Translations under genes and position numbers: made by a program
Notes under the pieces: generated by a model
The model's database searches: none
Seen by the model: only the letters and a program-made list of their open reading frames with translations
What the model was told of the DNA's origin: nothing
Shown: positions 1 through 6,670 of the stretch, piece by piece
Layout of the letters: each line of letters opens with the position of its first letter
Numbering within the stretch: the stretch's first letter is position 1
NCBI GenBank assembly: GCA_025359585.1
Contig: JANYFX010000369.1
Span: 1 to 8,433, forward strand
DNA length: 8,433 bases
Direction of reading: 5' to 3'
Source of the DNA: Rhizobacter sp.
GTDB taxonomy: Bacteria > Pseudomonadota > Gammaproteobacteria > Burkholderiales > Burkholderiaceae_C

Positions 1-724
1 CGGGCGTGCCGTCGCCGATCTTGCGGCCGTAGTCGAGCACGACGACGCGGTCTGACAAATCCATCACAACACCCATGTCGTGCTCGATCAGCACGATCGT
101 CGTGCCGAACTCGTCGTTCACGTCGAGGATGAAGCGGCTCATGTCCTGCTTCTCCTCGACGTTCATGCCGGCCATCGGCTCGTCGAGCAGCAGCACCTGC
201 GGCTCCATCGCGAGCGCTCGGCCGAGGTCGACGCGCTTTTGCAAGCCATACGGCATGCGCCCGACCGGCGTCTTGCGGTAGGGTTGGATCTCGAGGAAGT
301 CGATGATGCGCTCGACGAACAGCCGCTGCGCGGCCTCTTCGCGTTGCGCCGGGCCGATGCGAAGCGCCTGCATGAAGAGGTTGCTCTTCATCTTCAGGTT
401 GCGTCCGGTCATGATGTTGTCGAGCACGCTCATGCCCTTGAACAGCGCGAGGTTCTGGAACGTGCGCGCCACGCCCATCTCGGCCACCTGGCGCGAATTC
501 ATGTGCTTGAACGCTTGCCCACGCAGCGCGATCGTGCCCTTCTGCGGCTGGTAGACGCCGTTGATGCAGTTCAGCATCGAACTCTTGCCGGCGCCGTTGG
601 GACCGATGATGGCGCGGATCTCGTGCTCGCGGACATCGAAGCTGATGTCGGTAAGCGCCTTCACGCCACCGAACGCGAGCGAGATATTGCTCACTTCGAG
701 AATGACCTCGCCGATCTTTCTCAT
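1..724 (-). CDS. LivG-type ABC transporter ATP-binding protein (3' end beyond window)
   Basis: This is a cytoplasmic ATPase subunit of a branched-chain amino acid (HAAT/Liv)-type importer, the class that drives uptake of amino acids, amides or small carboxylates. About 241 residues are visible. Seen: Walker A GPNGAGKSS (41-49), Q-loop Q90 in TFQN, Walker B VLLLDEP (177-183) and switch histidine H215 in LIEHD. The signature position reads PYGLQKR (158-164) rather than a textbook LSGGQ. Family members run to about 250-260 residues, so only the C-terminal tail should be missing. The start is the ATG at 724-722. It overlaps the stop of the upstream acyl-CoA synthetase as ATGA and is preceded by GGGAAGG with a 4-base spacer, which suggests translational coupling. 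The permease, second ATPase and binding-protein genes would be expected further left. The substrate cannot be read from this subunit; a carboxylic acid that the linked ligase activates is an inference. Confidence 0.93.
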   Translation of the reverse strand, partial: MRKIGEVILEVSNISLAFGGVKALTDISFDVREHEIRAIIGPNGAGKSSMLNCINGVYQPQKGTIALRGQAFKHMNSRQVAEMGVARTFQNLALFKGMSVLDNIMTGRNLKMKSNLFMQALRIGPAQREEAAQRLFVERIIDFLEIQPYRKTPVGRMPYGLQKRVDLGRALAMEPQVLLLDEPMAGMNVEEKQDMSRFILDVNDEFGTTIVLIEHDMGVVMDLSDRVVVLDYGRKIGDGTP

Positions 725-2667
725 GCCGCCTTCCCGACCGCGGCGAAGGTCTTCGCATCGCTTATCTTCAGATCGGCCGAGACCATGCCGCTGCGGCCGT
801 CCTCGAACTTGACCTGCGTCTCGATGTATTGGCTTGTCTTGCCCCCATACAGCGCGTCGACCAGCACCTGGTAGCGCTCGGCGATGAAGCCGCGCCGCAC
901 CTTGCGCGTGCGCGTGAGCTCGCCATCGTCGGCGTCGAGCTCCTTGTGCAGGATCAGGAAGCGGCTGATCTGGCTGCCCGCGAGCATCGCGTCGGCCGCG
1001 AGGTCGGCGTTGACCTTCTCGACGCAGTCGCGGATCAGCGCGTAGACCTCGGGCTTTTGCGCCAGGTCGGTGTAGCCGGCATATGGCAGGCTGCGCTTTT
1101 CGGCCCAATTGGCGACCGCTTCCATGTCGATATTGATGAACGCGCAGACCTTCTCGCGCTTGTCGCCGAAGGCCACCGCTTCCTTGATGAACGCAAAGAA
1201 CTTCAGCTTGTTCTCGACGTACTTGGGCGCGAACATCGCCATATCGAACGCGCCGCCCATCAGCCGGCCGACGTCTTTCGCGCGATCGATGATCTTCAGG
1301 TGGCCAGCGGCGTCGAGGAAGCCGGCGTCGCCGGTGTGGTACCAGCCATCGTGCGTCAGCACCTCGGCGGTCGCGGTCGGGTTCCTGTAGTACTCGCGCA
1401 GCAGGCCCTTCGATTTGACGAGTACTTCGCCCGAGTCGCTTAACCTGATCTCAACGCCAGCAATCGGCACACCGACGGTGTCGGCGCGGGCCTGGTTGTC
1501 GGGCTGCAGGCAGACGAACACAGCGGTCTCGGTCGAACCGTAGAGCTGCTTCAGGTTGATGCCGATCGAGCGGTAGAACGTGAACAGATCCGGCCCGATC
1601 GCCTCGCCCGCCGTGTACGCGACGCGCACGCGCGAGAAGCCCAGCGTGTTGCGCAGCGGGCCATAGATCATCACGTTGCCGAGTGCGTAGCGCAACCGGT
1701 CGACGAGCGACACCGGCTTGCCGTCCATCATCTGCGGGCCGACACGTCGCGCCAGCGCCATGTAGTGCTCGAACAGCCACTTCTTCACGCGACCCGCGTC
1801 TTCCATGCGAATCATCACCGTCGTCAGCAGGCCTTCGAAGATGCGCGGCGGCGCGAAGTAATAGGTCGGCCCGATCTCGTTCAGGTCGATGCTTACGGTG
1901 CTGGCTGACTCGGGGCAGTTGACCACGTAGCCGCACGCCAGCCACTGCGCGTACGAGAAAATGTTCTGCCCGACCCAGGCCGGCGGCAGATAGGCCAGCA
2001 CTTCTTCGGCGTTGGTCAGCTTGTCGAACTTCGCCCCGGCCTGGGCGCGGTCGATCAGCGTGTTGTGGGTGTGCACCACGCCTTTCGGGTTGCCGGTGGT
2101 GCCCGAGGTGAAGAACATCGCGGCCACGTCGTGCGGCTGCGTCTTCTGCACTTCGGTGTCGAAATACGTGGGCTGCTCTGCGTTGTGCGCACGTCCCGAT
2201 TCGATCAGCGCGTCGAGCGATGCCAGGCCCGGCTCGCTGTAGTTGCGCAGACCGCGCGGGTCGTCGAACCAGATGCGTGCGAGCTGCGGGCAGGGCTCGC
2301 GCAGCTCCAGCAACTTGTCGACCTGCTCCTGGTCTTCGACGATCGCGAAGCCGACTTCGGCGTTGTTGATCGGGAACACGAATTCGGTCGTCGCCGCGTC
2401 CTGGTACAGCGGCACCGGGATCGCGCCCAGCGACTGCGCCGCCAGCATCGCCGCGTACAAGCGCGGCCGGTTCTCGCCGACGATCACGATGTGCTGGCCG
2501 CGCGCCAGGCCGGCTTGCGCGAGGCCGCAGGCCAGCTCGCGCACGAGCGTCGCCAGCGCGCCCCAGGTCAGCGTCTGCCAGATGCCGAAGCTCTTTTCGC
2601 GCAATGCCGCGGCCTCGGGCCGTTGGGCCGCATGCTCCAGCATCAGGCGAGGGAAGGTCGTTTGCAC
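721..2667 (-). CDS. AMP-forming acyl-CoA synthetase (long-chain fatty-acid-CoA ligase-like)
   Basis: The enzyme activates a carboxylic acid with ATP to an acyl-adenylate and then transfers it to CoA. The 648-residue protein has the ANL-superfamily motifs in order: phosphate loop TSGTTGNPKG (187-196), YGSTE (376-380), YHTGD (443-447), hinge region IIDRAKDV (459-466) and a C-terminal TRTRKVRR whose K589 is the likely catalytic lysine. Length and layout resemble the COG1022 ligases. After the hinge, a segment rich in Gly, Met and Ala (LMGGAFDMAMF, 469-479) precedes APKYVEN. I chose the GTG at 2667 because GGAG lies 5 bases upstream and the text after it (TTFPRLML...) looks like the family N-terminus. 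A longer reading from an ATG at 2820 would run through the operator and into the divergent regulator gene. It is first in an operon with the LivG-like ATPase, so it probably activates what that transporter imports; the acyl substrate is not readable. Confidence 0.92.
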   Translation of the reverse strand: MQTTFPRLMLEHAAQRPEAAALREKSFGIWQTLTWGALATLVRELACGLAQAGLARGQHIVIVGENRPRLYAAMLAAQSLGAIPVPLYQDAATTEFVFPINNAEVGFAIVEDQEQVDKLLELREPCPQLARIWFDDPRGLRNYSEPGLASLDALIESGRAHNAEQPTYFDTEVQKTQPHDVAAMFFTSGTTGNPKGVVHTHNTLIDRAQAGAKFDKLTNAEEVLAYLPPAWVGQNIFSYAQWLACGYVVNCPESASTVSIDLNEIGPTYYFAPPRIFEGLLTTVMIRMEDAGRVKKWLFEHYMALARRVGPQMMDGKPVSLVDRLRYALGNVMIYGPLRNTLGFSRVRVAYTAGEAIGPDLFTFYRSIGINLKQLYGSTETAVFVCLQPDNQARADTVGVPIAGVEIRLSDSGEVLVKSKGLLREYYRNPTATAEVLTHDGWYHTGDAGFLDAAGHLKIIDRAKDVGRLMGGAFDMAMFAPKYVENKLKFFAFIKEAVAFGDKREKVCAFINIDMEAVANWAEKRSLPYAGYTDLAQKPEVYALIRDCVEKVNADLAADAMLAGSQISRFLILHKELDADDGELTRTRKVRRGFIAERYQVLVDALYGGKTSQYIETQVKFEDGRSGMVSADLKISDAKTFAAVGKAA

Positions 2668-2672
2668 CGCGT

Positions 2673-2676
2673 CTCC
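2673..2676 (-). promoter_or_regulatory. Ribosome binding site deciding the GTG start of the acyl-CoA synthetase
   Basis: GGAG on the minus strand, followed by ACGCG and then GTG (2667-2665). The 5-base spacing fits a Shine-Dalgarno site and supports this start over the ATG at 2820. Confidence 0.6.
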
Positions 2677-2711
2677 GAAGGGCCAGCGCGGAAGAGTCCG
2701 CAGCGTGGTAT

Positions 2712-2724
2712 GAGTGCGAATGTA
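2712..2724 (-). promoter_or_regulatory. Predicted -10 element and start site of the ligase/transport operon
   Basis: TACATT (2724-2719, minus strand) matches the sigma-70 -10 consensus at four of six positions. If it occupies -12 to -7, transcription starts at about 2712, giving a leader of about 45 bases before the GTG at 2667. No good -35 hexamer lies at 16-18 bases; the sequence there is CAACTT-like and is covered by the inverted repeat at 2745-2762. A missing -35 under an activator site is the usual look of an activator-dependent promoter. This is a prediction from sequence alone. Confidence 0.45.
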
Positions 2725-2733
2725 AAAACAAGT

Positions 2734-2763
2734 TTGACGCCAAGTTGTCGTTCTGACGACAAT
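2734..2763 (+). promoter_or_regulatory. Predicted sigma-70 promoter of the Crp/Fnr-family regulator
   Basis: TTGACG (2734-2739) and GACAAT (2758-2763) are separated by 18 bases, predicting a start near 2770 and a leader of about 26 bases before the ATG at 2796. The -10 overlaps the right half of the inverted repeat at 2745-2762, so a protein bound there would block RNA polymerase. Autorepression is inferred from that overlap. Confidence 0.45.
2745..2762. promoter_or_regulatory. Perfect inverted repeat, probable Crp/Fnr-family operator
   Basis: TTGTCGT-TCTG-ACGACAA has 7-base arms that are perfect reverse complements around a 4-base spacer. Its inner GTCGT-N4-ACGAC has the same arm and spacer layout as an FNR box (TTGAT-N4-ATCAA), but with a different half-site. 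It sits between divergent genes, one of which encodes a Crp/Fnr-family protein. Its centre (2753.5) is 41.5 bases upstream of the predicted minus-strand start, and its right half overlaps the plus-strand -10. The repeat is seen directly; that the adjacent regulator binds it is inferred. Confidence 0.7.
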
Positions 2764-2795
2764 CCTAGGGACACCCCTCTCCGGTCTTTCCCTCG

Positions 2796-3533
2796 ATGAC
2801 TCCGGTCCTTCGTCACCCACCGCCGCTCAAGCAGCCGATCTACCAGCGCGCGCGGGCGCCGAACGCCGACGAGCTGGAAAACATCCCCTGGCTGCACACG
2901 CTCGACGCGGCCGAACGCAAGGTCGCGGTGGCCGATCTGAAGGTCGTGCGCATCGCCACCGGCGAGTTGTTGTGCCGCGTCGGCCGGCCGGTCACCTACT
3001 GGTTCGGTGTGATCGAGGGCTTCCTGAAGATGAACAACGACAGCGATCTCGGCGTGCCCATCATCTTCACCGGCCTGCCGCCGGGAGGCTGGTTCGGCGA
3101 GGGCACGGTGATCAAGCGCGAGGTCTATCGTTACAACATCACGGCAGTCCGCAAGAGCGTGGTCGCCGGGCTGAGCGTCGAGACCTTCCACTGGCTGCTC
3201 GACCGCAGCATTCCGTTCAACCGCTTCATCACGCAGCAGCTGAACGAGCGGCTCGGCCAGTTCATTGCCGCACGCGAGATCGACCGCATGAGCGACGCCG
3301 ACGCGCGTGTGGCGCGCAGCCTCGCCGCCTTGTTCCACCCCGTCCTCTACCCGGGTGTCGGCGGCCTCCTGCGCATCACGCAGCAGGAGCTGGGCTACCT
3401 GATCGGGCTGTCACGCCAGCGCGTCAACGAAGCGCTGAACGCATTGCAGGAACACGGGCTGATCGGCATCGAATACGGCGGCGTGCGCGTGCTCGATCTC
3501 GAAGGGCTCCGCCGCCACGTGCAGCGTGGTTAG
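2796..3533 (+). CDS. Crp/Fnr-family transcriptional regulator
   Basis: This 245-residue protein should be a dimeric DNA-binding regulator with an N-terminal cyclic-nucleotide-binding-type jelly roll (about 34-135), a dimer helix (about 137-165) and a C-terminal winged helix-turn-helix (about 193-237). The core WFGEGTVI (99-106) corresponds to the FGELAL part of the Crp phosphate-binding cassette, but the following RAATV is replaced by RYNITAV, so cAMP binding is doubtful. The only cysteine is C60, which rules out an FNR-type iron-sulfur cluster. The recognition helix reads LSRQRVNEAL (205-214), where Crp has CSRETVGRIL: the first Arg is kept and the Glu is changed to Gln. It is transcribed away from the ligase/LivG operon and probably controls it through the repeat at 2745-2762. 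The ATG at 2796 has no clear ribosome binding site. The effector is unknown; a CoA thioester or the transported acid would fit the context. Confidence 0.9.
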   Translation: MTPVLRHPPPLKQPIYQRARAPNADELENIPWLHTLDAAERKVAVADLKVVRIATGELLCRVGRPVTYWFGVIEGFLKMNNDSDLGVPIIFTGLPPGGWFGEGTVIKREVYRYNITAVRKSVVAGLSVETFHWLLDRSIPFNRFITQQLNERLGQFIAAREIDRMSDADARVARSLAALFHPVLYPGVGGLLRITQQELGYLIGLSRQRVNEALNALQEHGLIGIEYGGVRVLDLEGLRRHVQRG

Positions 3534-3541
3534 GCTTCGGC

Positions 3542-4417
3542 ATGAACATCGCCTCTTTGATCTGCGGCCTGGCCACGCTGTGTTGCGCAGGCACCGGATG
3601 CGCTCAAGACCTGCCCGGCAGCTTCCTGCCGACGGGCTGCCCCGACTTGTCGGGGCAATACCGCGTGACCGGCGCAGGCCCCACCCTCGCCGATGTGCTC
3701 GAGGTGCTCAAAGCCCGCCACGCGGGCTCCATCGGCAGCGAGGTGAAACTGAACTGGCAAGCCGGCGGGTGGCTCGGCGTCTGGGCGAAGAGTGACGGCA
3801 AAGACTCGATGCCCACCCAACCCACGGTGGTGCTGAAGCGCAGCACCGACTTCAGTTGCAAGAACGGCGCGCTCGTTTTCAAGCGCATCGCCGATGTCGG
3901 GCGCCGTGGCACGAAGGGCTGGCTCAAAGGCGTGTCCATCGTTCAGATCAGGCGCGGCGCGGGCGCGGGCCTGGACATCACGAGTTCGTTCTCGGGCCGT
4001 CAACAGACGATCCTGTTCTCCTACGATTCGGCGAGCCTCGGCATCCCCCGGCTGGGCACGAAGGAGACCCTGACCGAGACCATTCGTTGGCCCGACGTTT
4101 CAGAGCCGCTGCCCGAAGAACCCGCCGCGCGTACAAAACCCCCAGAGCCACCGGAACTGCCGGAGGTGACCCGGGCTCGGGAATGGCTCAGCCCTTCGGT
4201 GCTGGGGCCGCTGACGCTGGGCTGGATCGAGCGCCGAGGCGAAGGCGTGGTTGCGAGCCTCACGGCGCGCAAGTCGGGCGATGTGGCGGCGCTCGAAGAC
4301 CGGCTTCGCGCCGCCTCGATCGCCTACGAGATCAAGGCTTCACCGGTCTGGTCCAACAACCACTACGAGCTGGAACTGCTGTTCCGATCGACGGGCCCTG
4401 CAGCCGCCAGGCCGTAG
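3542..4417 (+). CDS. Hypothetical exported protein with proline-rich linker
   Basis: I do not recognise the family. The 291-residue product begins with a hydrophobic stretch (MNIASLICGLATLCCAGTG) ending in GCA-QDL, a plausible signal peptidase I site after A21. C20 does not sit in a good lipobox, although lipoprotein export cannot be excluded. The mature part starts with TGCPDLSGQYRV (31-42), a type of opening often seen in secreted proteins with a small beta-barrel. C33 and C106 could form a disulfide. A Pro/Glu-rich linker (about 186-209) separates the first domain from a C-terminal domain of about 75 residues with predicted beta-alpha-beta character. The start lies 8 bases after the regulator stop, with AGG 7 bases before the ATG, so the two are probably cotranscribed. 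A longer in-frame reading upstream lies wholly inside the regulator gene and is not credible. Confidence 0.75.
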   Translation: MNIASLICGLATLCCAGTGCAQDLPGSFLPTGCPDLSGQYRVTGAGPTLADVLEVLKARHAGSIGSEVKLNWQAGGWLGVWAKSDGKDSMPTQPTVVLKRSTDFSCKNGALVFKRIADVGRRGTKGWLKGVSIVQIRRGAGAGLDITSSFSGRQQTILFSYDSASLGIPRLGTKETLTETIRWPDVSEPLPEEPAARTKPPEPPELPEVTRAREWLSPSVLGPLTLGWIERRGEGVVASLTARKSGDVAALEDRLRAASIAYEIKASPVWSNNHYELELLFRSTGPAAARP

Positions 4418-4427
4418 CGGTTTCAGC

Positions 4428-4444
4428 CGCCCGCCCTCCGGGCG
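4428..4444. terminator. Possible bidirectional hairpin between convergent genes
   Basis: CGCCCG-CCCTC-CGGGCG forms a 6-bp GC stem with a 5-base loop. It fills most of the 32-base gap between two convergent stop codons (4417 on plus, 4450 on minus). No T-tract follows on either strand, so it is not a strong intrinsic terminator. Position is the main argument. Confidence 0.3.
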
Positions 4445-4449
4445 TTCGC

Positions 4450-5136
4450 CTACCCGACGTATTTGCCGAAGTGGTACAGCGAGCGCTCCAGCGCGGTGGC
4501 CGCGGCACCCGCGTTCCAGGAGCCGCGCTGATCGCAGTTGAAGCCGTGGTTCGCGGCGTAGAGATGGACCTCGACTTCCGGATGCGCCTGCTCCAGCGCC
4601 TTCACGCTCTCGACCGAGATGTGCGCATCCTGATCGCCGAAATGTGCCATCGTCGGCACCGCGGGTCGGCGCGATGGCTCGCTGCCGACCGTCATGCCGC
4701 CGCCGTAATAGGCCACCGCCGCCGACAGGCCGCGCACTTGCTCGGCCGAGCGCCAGACCAGCAGGCCGCCCCAGCAGTAGCCCACGATGCCGACCTTGCC
4801 GGCCTTCGCCGCGTAGTCGACGGCGGCTTGAATGTCCTGCAGCACACCGGGCGCCGGCAGCGCCTCGACCGCGCCTTTCAGGCGCATGCCCTCGGTCATG
4901 TCGTTCGCTGCGTAGCCGAGCTGGATGTCGCGCTCGACGCGGTCGAAGGTCGACGGCGCGACCGCAAGGTAACCGGCCGCCGCATAACCGTCGGCGACAC
5001 CGCGGATGTGGGAGTTGACGCCGAAGATCTCTTGCAGCACGACGATCGCGCCCTTCGGCGTGCCCGACGGTTCGGCCACATAGGCAGACGACTTGACGCC
5101 ATCGGCGGCGGTGAGGGTGATGGTGGACGAAGGCAT
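4450..5136 (-). CDS. Dienelactone hydrolase family protein (complete)
   Basis: This is a cytoplasmic alpha/beta-hydrolase of 228 residues, the usual length for the family. In chlorocatechol degradation these enzymes open dienelactone to maleylacetate, but many paralogs have other or unknown esterase or lactonase substrates. The catalytic set is visible: C121 in the nucleophile elbow GYCWGG, D170 in FGDQD, H197 in ANHGF, and E36 in QEIFG, which in the characterised enzyme helps activate the cysteine. The spacing matches the classical Cys-Asp-His triad. The ATG at 5136 is used with MPSSTITL as N-terminus; only a weak AAGAGCG lies upstream. It follows the interrupted metallo-hydrolase gene by about 100 bases, with an inverted repeat between them, and is convergent with the gene on its left. 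No other catechol-pathway gene is in the window, so the substrate stays open. Confidence 0.92.
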   Translation of the reverse strand: MPSSTITLTAADGVKSSAYVAEPSGTPKGAIVVLQEIFGVNSHIRGVADGYAAAGYLAVAPSTFDRVERDIQLGYAANDMTEGMRLKGAVEALPAPGVLQDIQAAVDYAAKAGKVGIVGYCWGGLLVWRSAEQVRGLSAAVAYYGGGMTVGSEPSRRPAVPTMAHFGDQDAHISVESVKALEQAHPEVEVHLYAANHGFNCDQRGSWNAGAAATALERSLYHFGKYVG

Positions 5137-5189
5137 GGGGCAACGCTCTTGGTGTGTCGGGCAGCGGCACGGTGCGTCGCTGCGTGAGC

Positions 5190-5216
5190 CGGTTTTTACA
5201 CCCGATCGAAAAACCG
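5190..5216. repeat. Perfect 8-base inverted repeat between the metallo-hydrolase and dienelactone hydrolase genes
   Basis: CGGTTTTT (5190-5197) and AAAAACCG (5209-5216) are exact reverse complements around 11 bases. The repeat starts 21 bases after the stop of the minus-strand gene at 5237 and lies 54-80 bases upstream of the gene starting at 5136. A canonical terminator would have its T-run after the stem, but here the T-run is inside the left arm. It may therefore be an operator or part of a promoter for the 5136 gene rather than a terminator. Confidence 0.55.
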
Positions 5217-5236
5217 CGTGGCCACGCGCCGCGCCG

Positions 5237-6670
5237 CTAGCGCGCGCTGCGCTTCAGGATCGCTTCTTCCACCAGCCAGATCGGCAGCTTGCGCACCTTC
5301 AGCAGCGACAGCGCCTGGGCGTAGACCACGAGCTCGCGCCAGCGCCGCACGTAGGTCAGCACGAGGCGCGAGCGGTAGCGCCACGAGACCGGGTAGAGCC
5401 CGAGTTCGTGCCGGTCCAAGTGCGTGACGATCGCCCCGAGCCGCCGCAGGTCGTCGTGGTTGCTCGCGACGAAAGCGCAGCGTTTGGAGATGCCGGCGTG
5501 GCCGAACATGTTCTTGACGACGGCGTCGCGGAACACGATGGCCGGCATCTCGAGCATTGGCAGGCCGGGTTCGGCGCCGGCGGCGTTCTGCGCCGGGGTG
5601 ACGGTGGCGTGGTCGATGTTGATCGCGTGTGCCTGCCGGCGCCCGTCGGGCCAGCGCAGCACCAGCTTCAGCACGCCCAGCGGCACCGGAGGCCGGCAGC
5701 CCGGCGCGCGGAAGTAGTCGAGAAAGCGGCCGAGCAAAGCGTCGCCGACGACCACGGCATTTTCCTGCAGCCGGTTGCGTTCGAGCGCCGGCGCCTGCTC
5801 GGTGCGGTACGCAAGAAGCGTTTGCTGCTTGTCGTCGTACGGCGTCTCGGGCGCCAGTGCGAACCGACCCGCCTGCCCGCCCGTGCCTTGCCAATGCGAG
5901 CCGGGCAGCATCACAGTCAAGGCCCAGGGCCGCAGCGACAAGGTGTTCACGTGCTCGCGCAGCTCGAGTGGCGTCGCGACCATTTCGTTGAAGGCGAACA
6001 CGTCGTCGTGCAGGTGGCAATGGTTGGAGGCGAACGGCACGGCGTGGCGCGGCTTCACCGCGTCCATGAACTGTGCGAACGAGCGTTTGTAGTGCGCCTG
6101 GTCGTCGACCACGTAGGCGGTGTCGCCTTCGAGCCGCCAGCACACCCGCGCGTTGGCCGACGAATGAGAGCGGAACGCGAAGTCGATCGGCCCGTGCCGC
6201 GCCAGCAGGTGGCGCAGCGGCCAGCCGGCGATCTTGGCGTCGTTCGCGTTCAGCAGCGTGACGCCGTCGCCCTCGACCACGATCGCCGCGTCATTCACGT
6301 AGCGGCCGAACTGGTAGAGCGTGATGCGCAGCGAGCCGATCGTGATGCACTTGCCATGCGGAACGCGGCGCACGTCGCGAAGGCCGATCGTGCGCGGGTC
6401 ACGCCCGCTGCGCAGCGCCGGTTCGTCGGGGATCAATACCGGCTTGCCGACAAAATACTTGCGCAGGCTCGGCCCGTGCCAATGGTCCCAGTGCTGGTGG
6501 CTGAGGATGACCGCGTCCACTGCGGCCATGTCGGGCTCGTCGTAGACGGCGGCAGGGAAGTTCCACCACGACCGCCAGTAACACGAGCCGACCAGCTACG
6601 GGTCGATGACGACGCTGGTGCCGCCGCAGCGCACCCACAGTGCCGCGTGCGACAGTATCCGGAACTCCAT
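5237..6670 (-). pseudogene. Metallo-beta-lactamase-fold hydrolase interrupted by one amber codon
   Basis: Read through, the gene gives a 477-codon MBL-fold protein of the UlaG-like (COG2220) type with a C-terminal extension. The zinc motif is SHQHWDHWHG (H58, H60, D62, H63), and later candidate ligands lie in FRSHSSA and FASNHCHLHDD. The N-terminal strand MEFRILSHAALWVRCGG...VVIDP is intact, then codon 25 (6598-6596) is TAG. The frame continues at once as LVGSCYWRSWWNFP and stays open to the TAG at 5237. From memory of the family, a Trp follows VIDP, so one TGG-to-TAG change explains the break. Translation could restart at the ATG at 6529 (codon 48), but that has no clear ribosome site, and the product would lack the first strands while keeping the zinc motif. 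The substrate is unknown. It could also be a sequencing error or a suppressed stop. Confidence 0.85.

Noticed and set aside
80..874. Long plus-strand open frames opposite the ATPase and ligase (also 829-1443 and 2065-2799)
   Set aside because: They are His/Arg/Leu-rich antisense shadows of the strongly supported minus-strand genes.
2668..2820. Upstream extension of the acyl-CoA synthetase to the ATG at 2820 (699 residues)
   Set aside because: The extra 51 residues run through both predicted promoters and the operator and into the divergent regulator gene. They do not look like the family, whereas the GTG at 2667 has a well-spaced GGAG.
2796..3533. Calling the regulator FNR or Crp by name
   Set aside because: It lacks the four FNR cysteines and the Crp RAA/RSA cAMP signature, so only the superfamily is supported.
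2972..3541. Long N-terminal extension of the exported protein, in frame from 2972
   Set aside because: It lies inside the regulator gene in another frame and is rich in Arg and Pro, as shadow frames in GC-rich DNA are. The ATG at 3542 begins a signal-peptide-like sequence.
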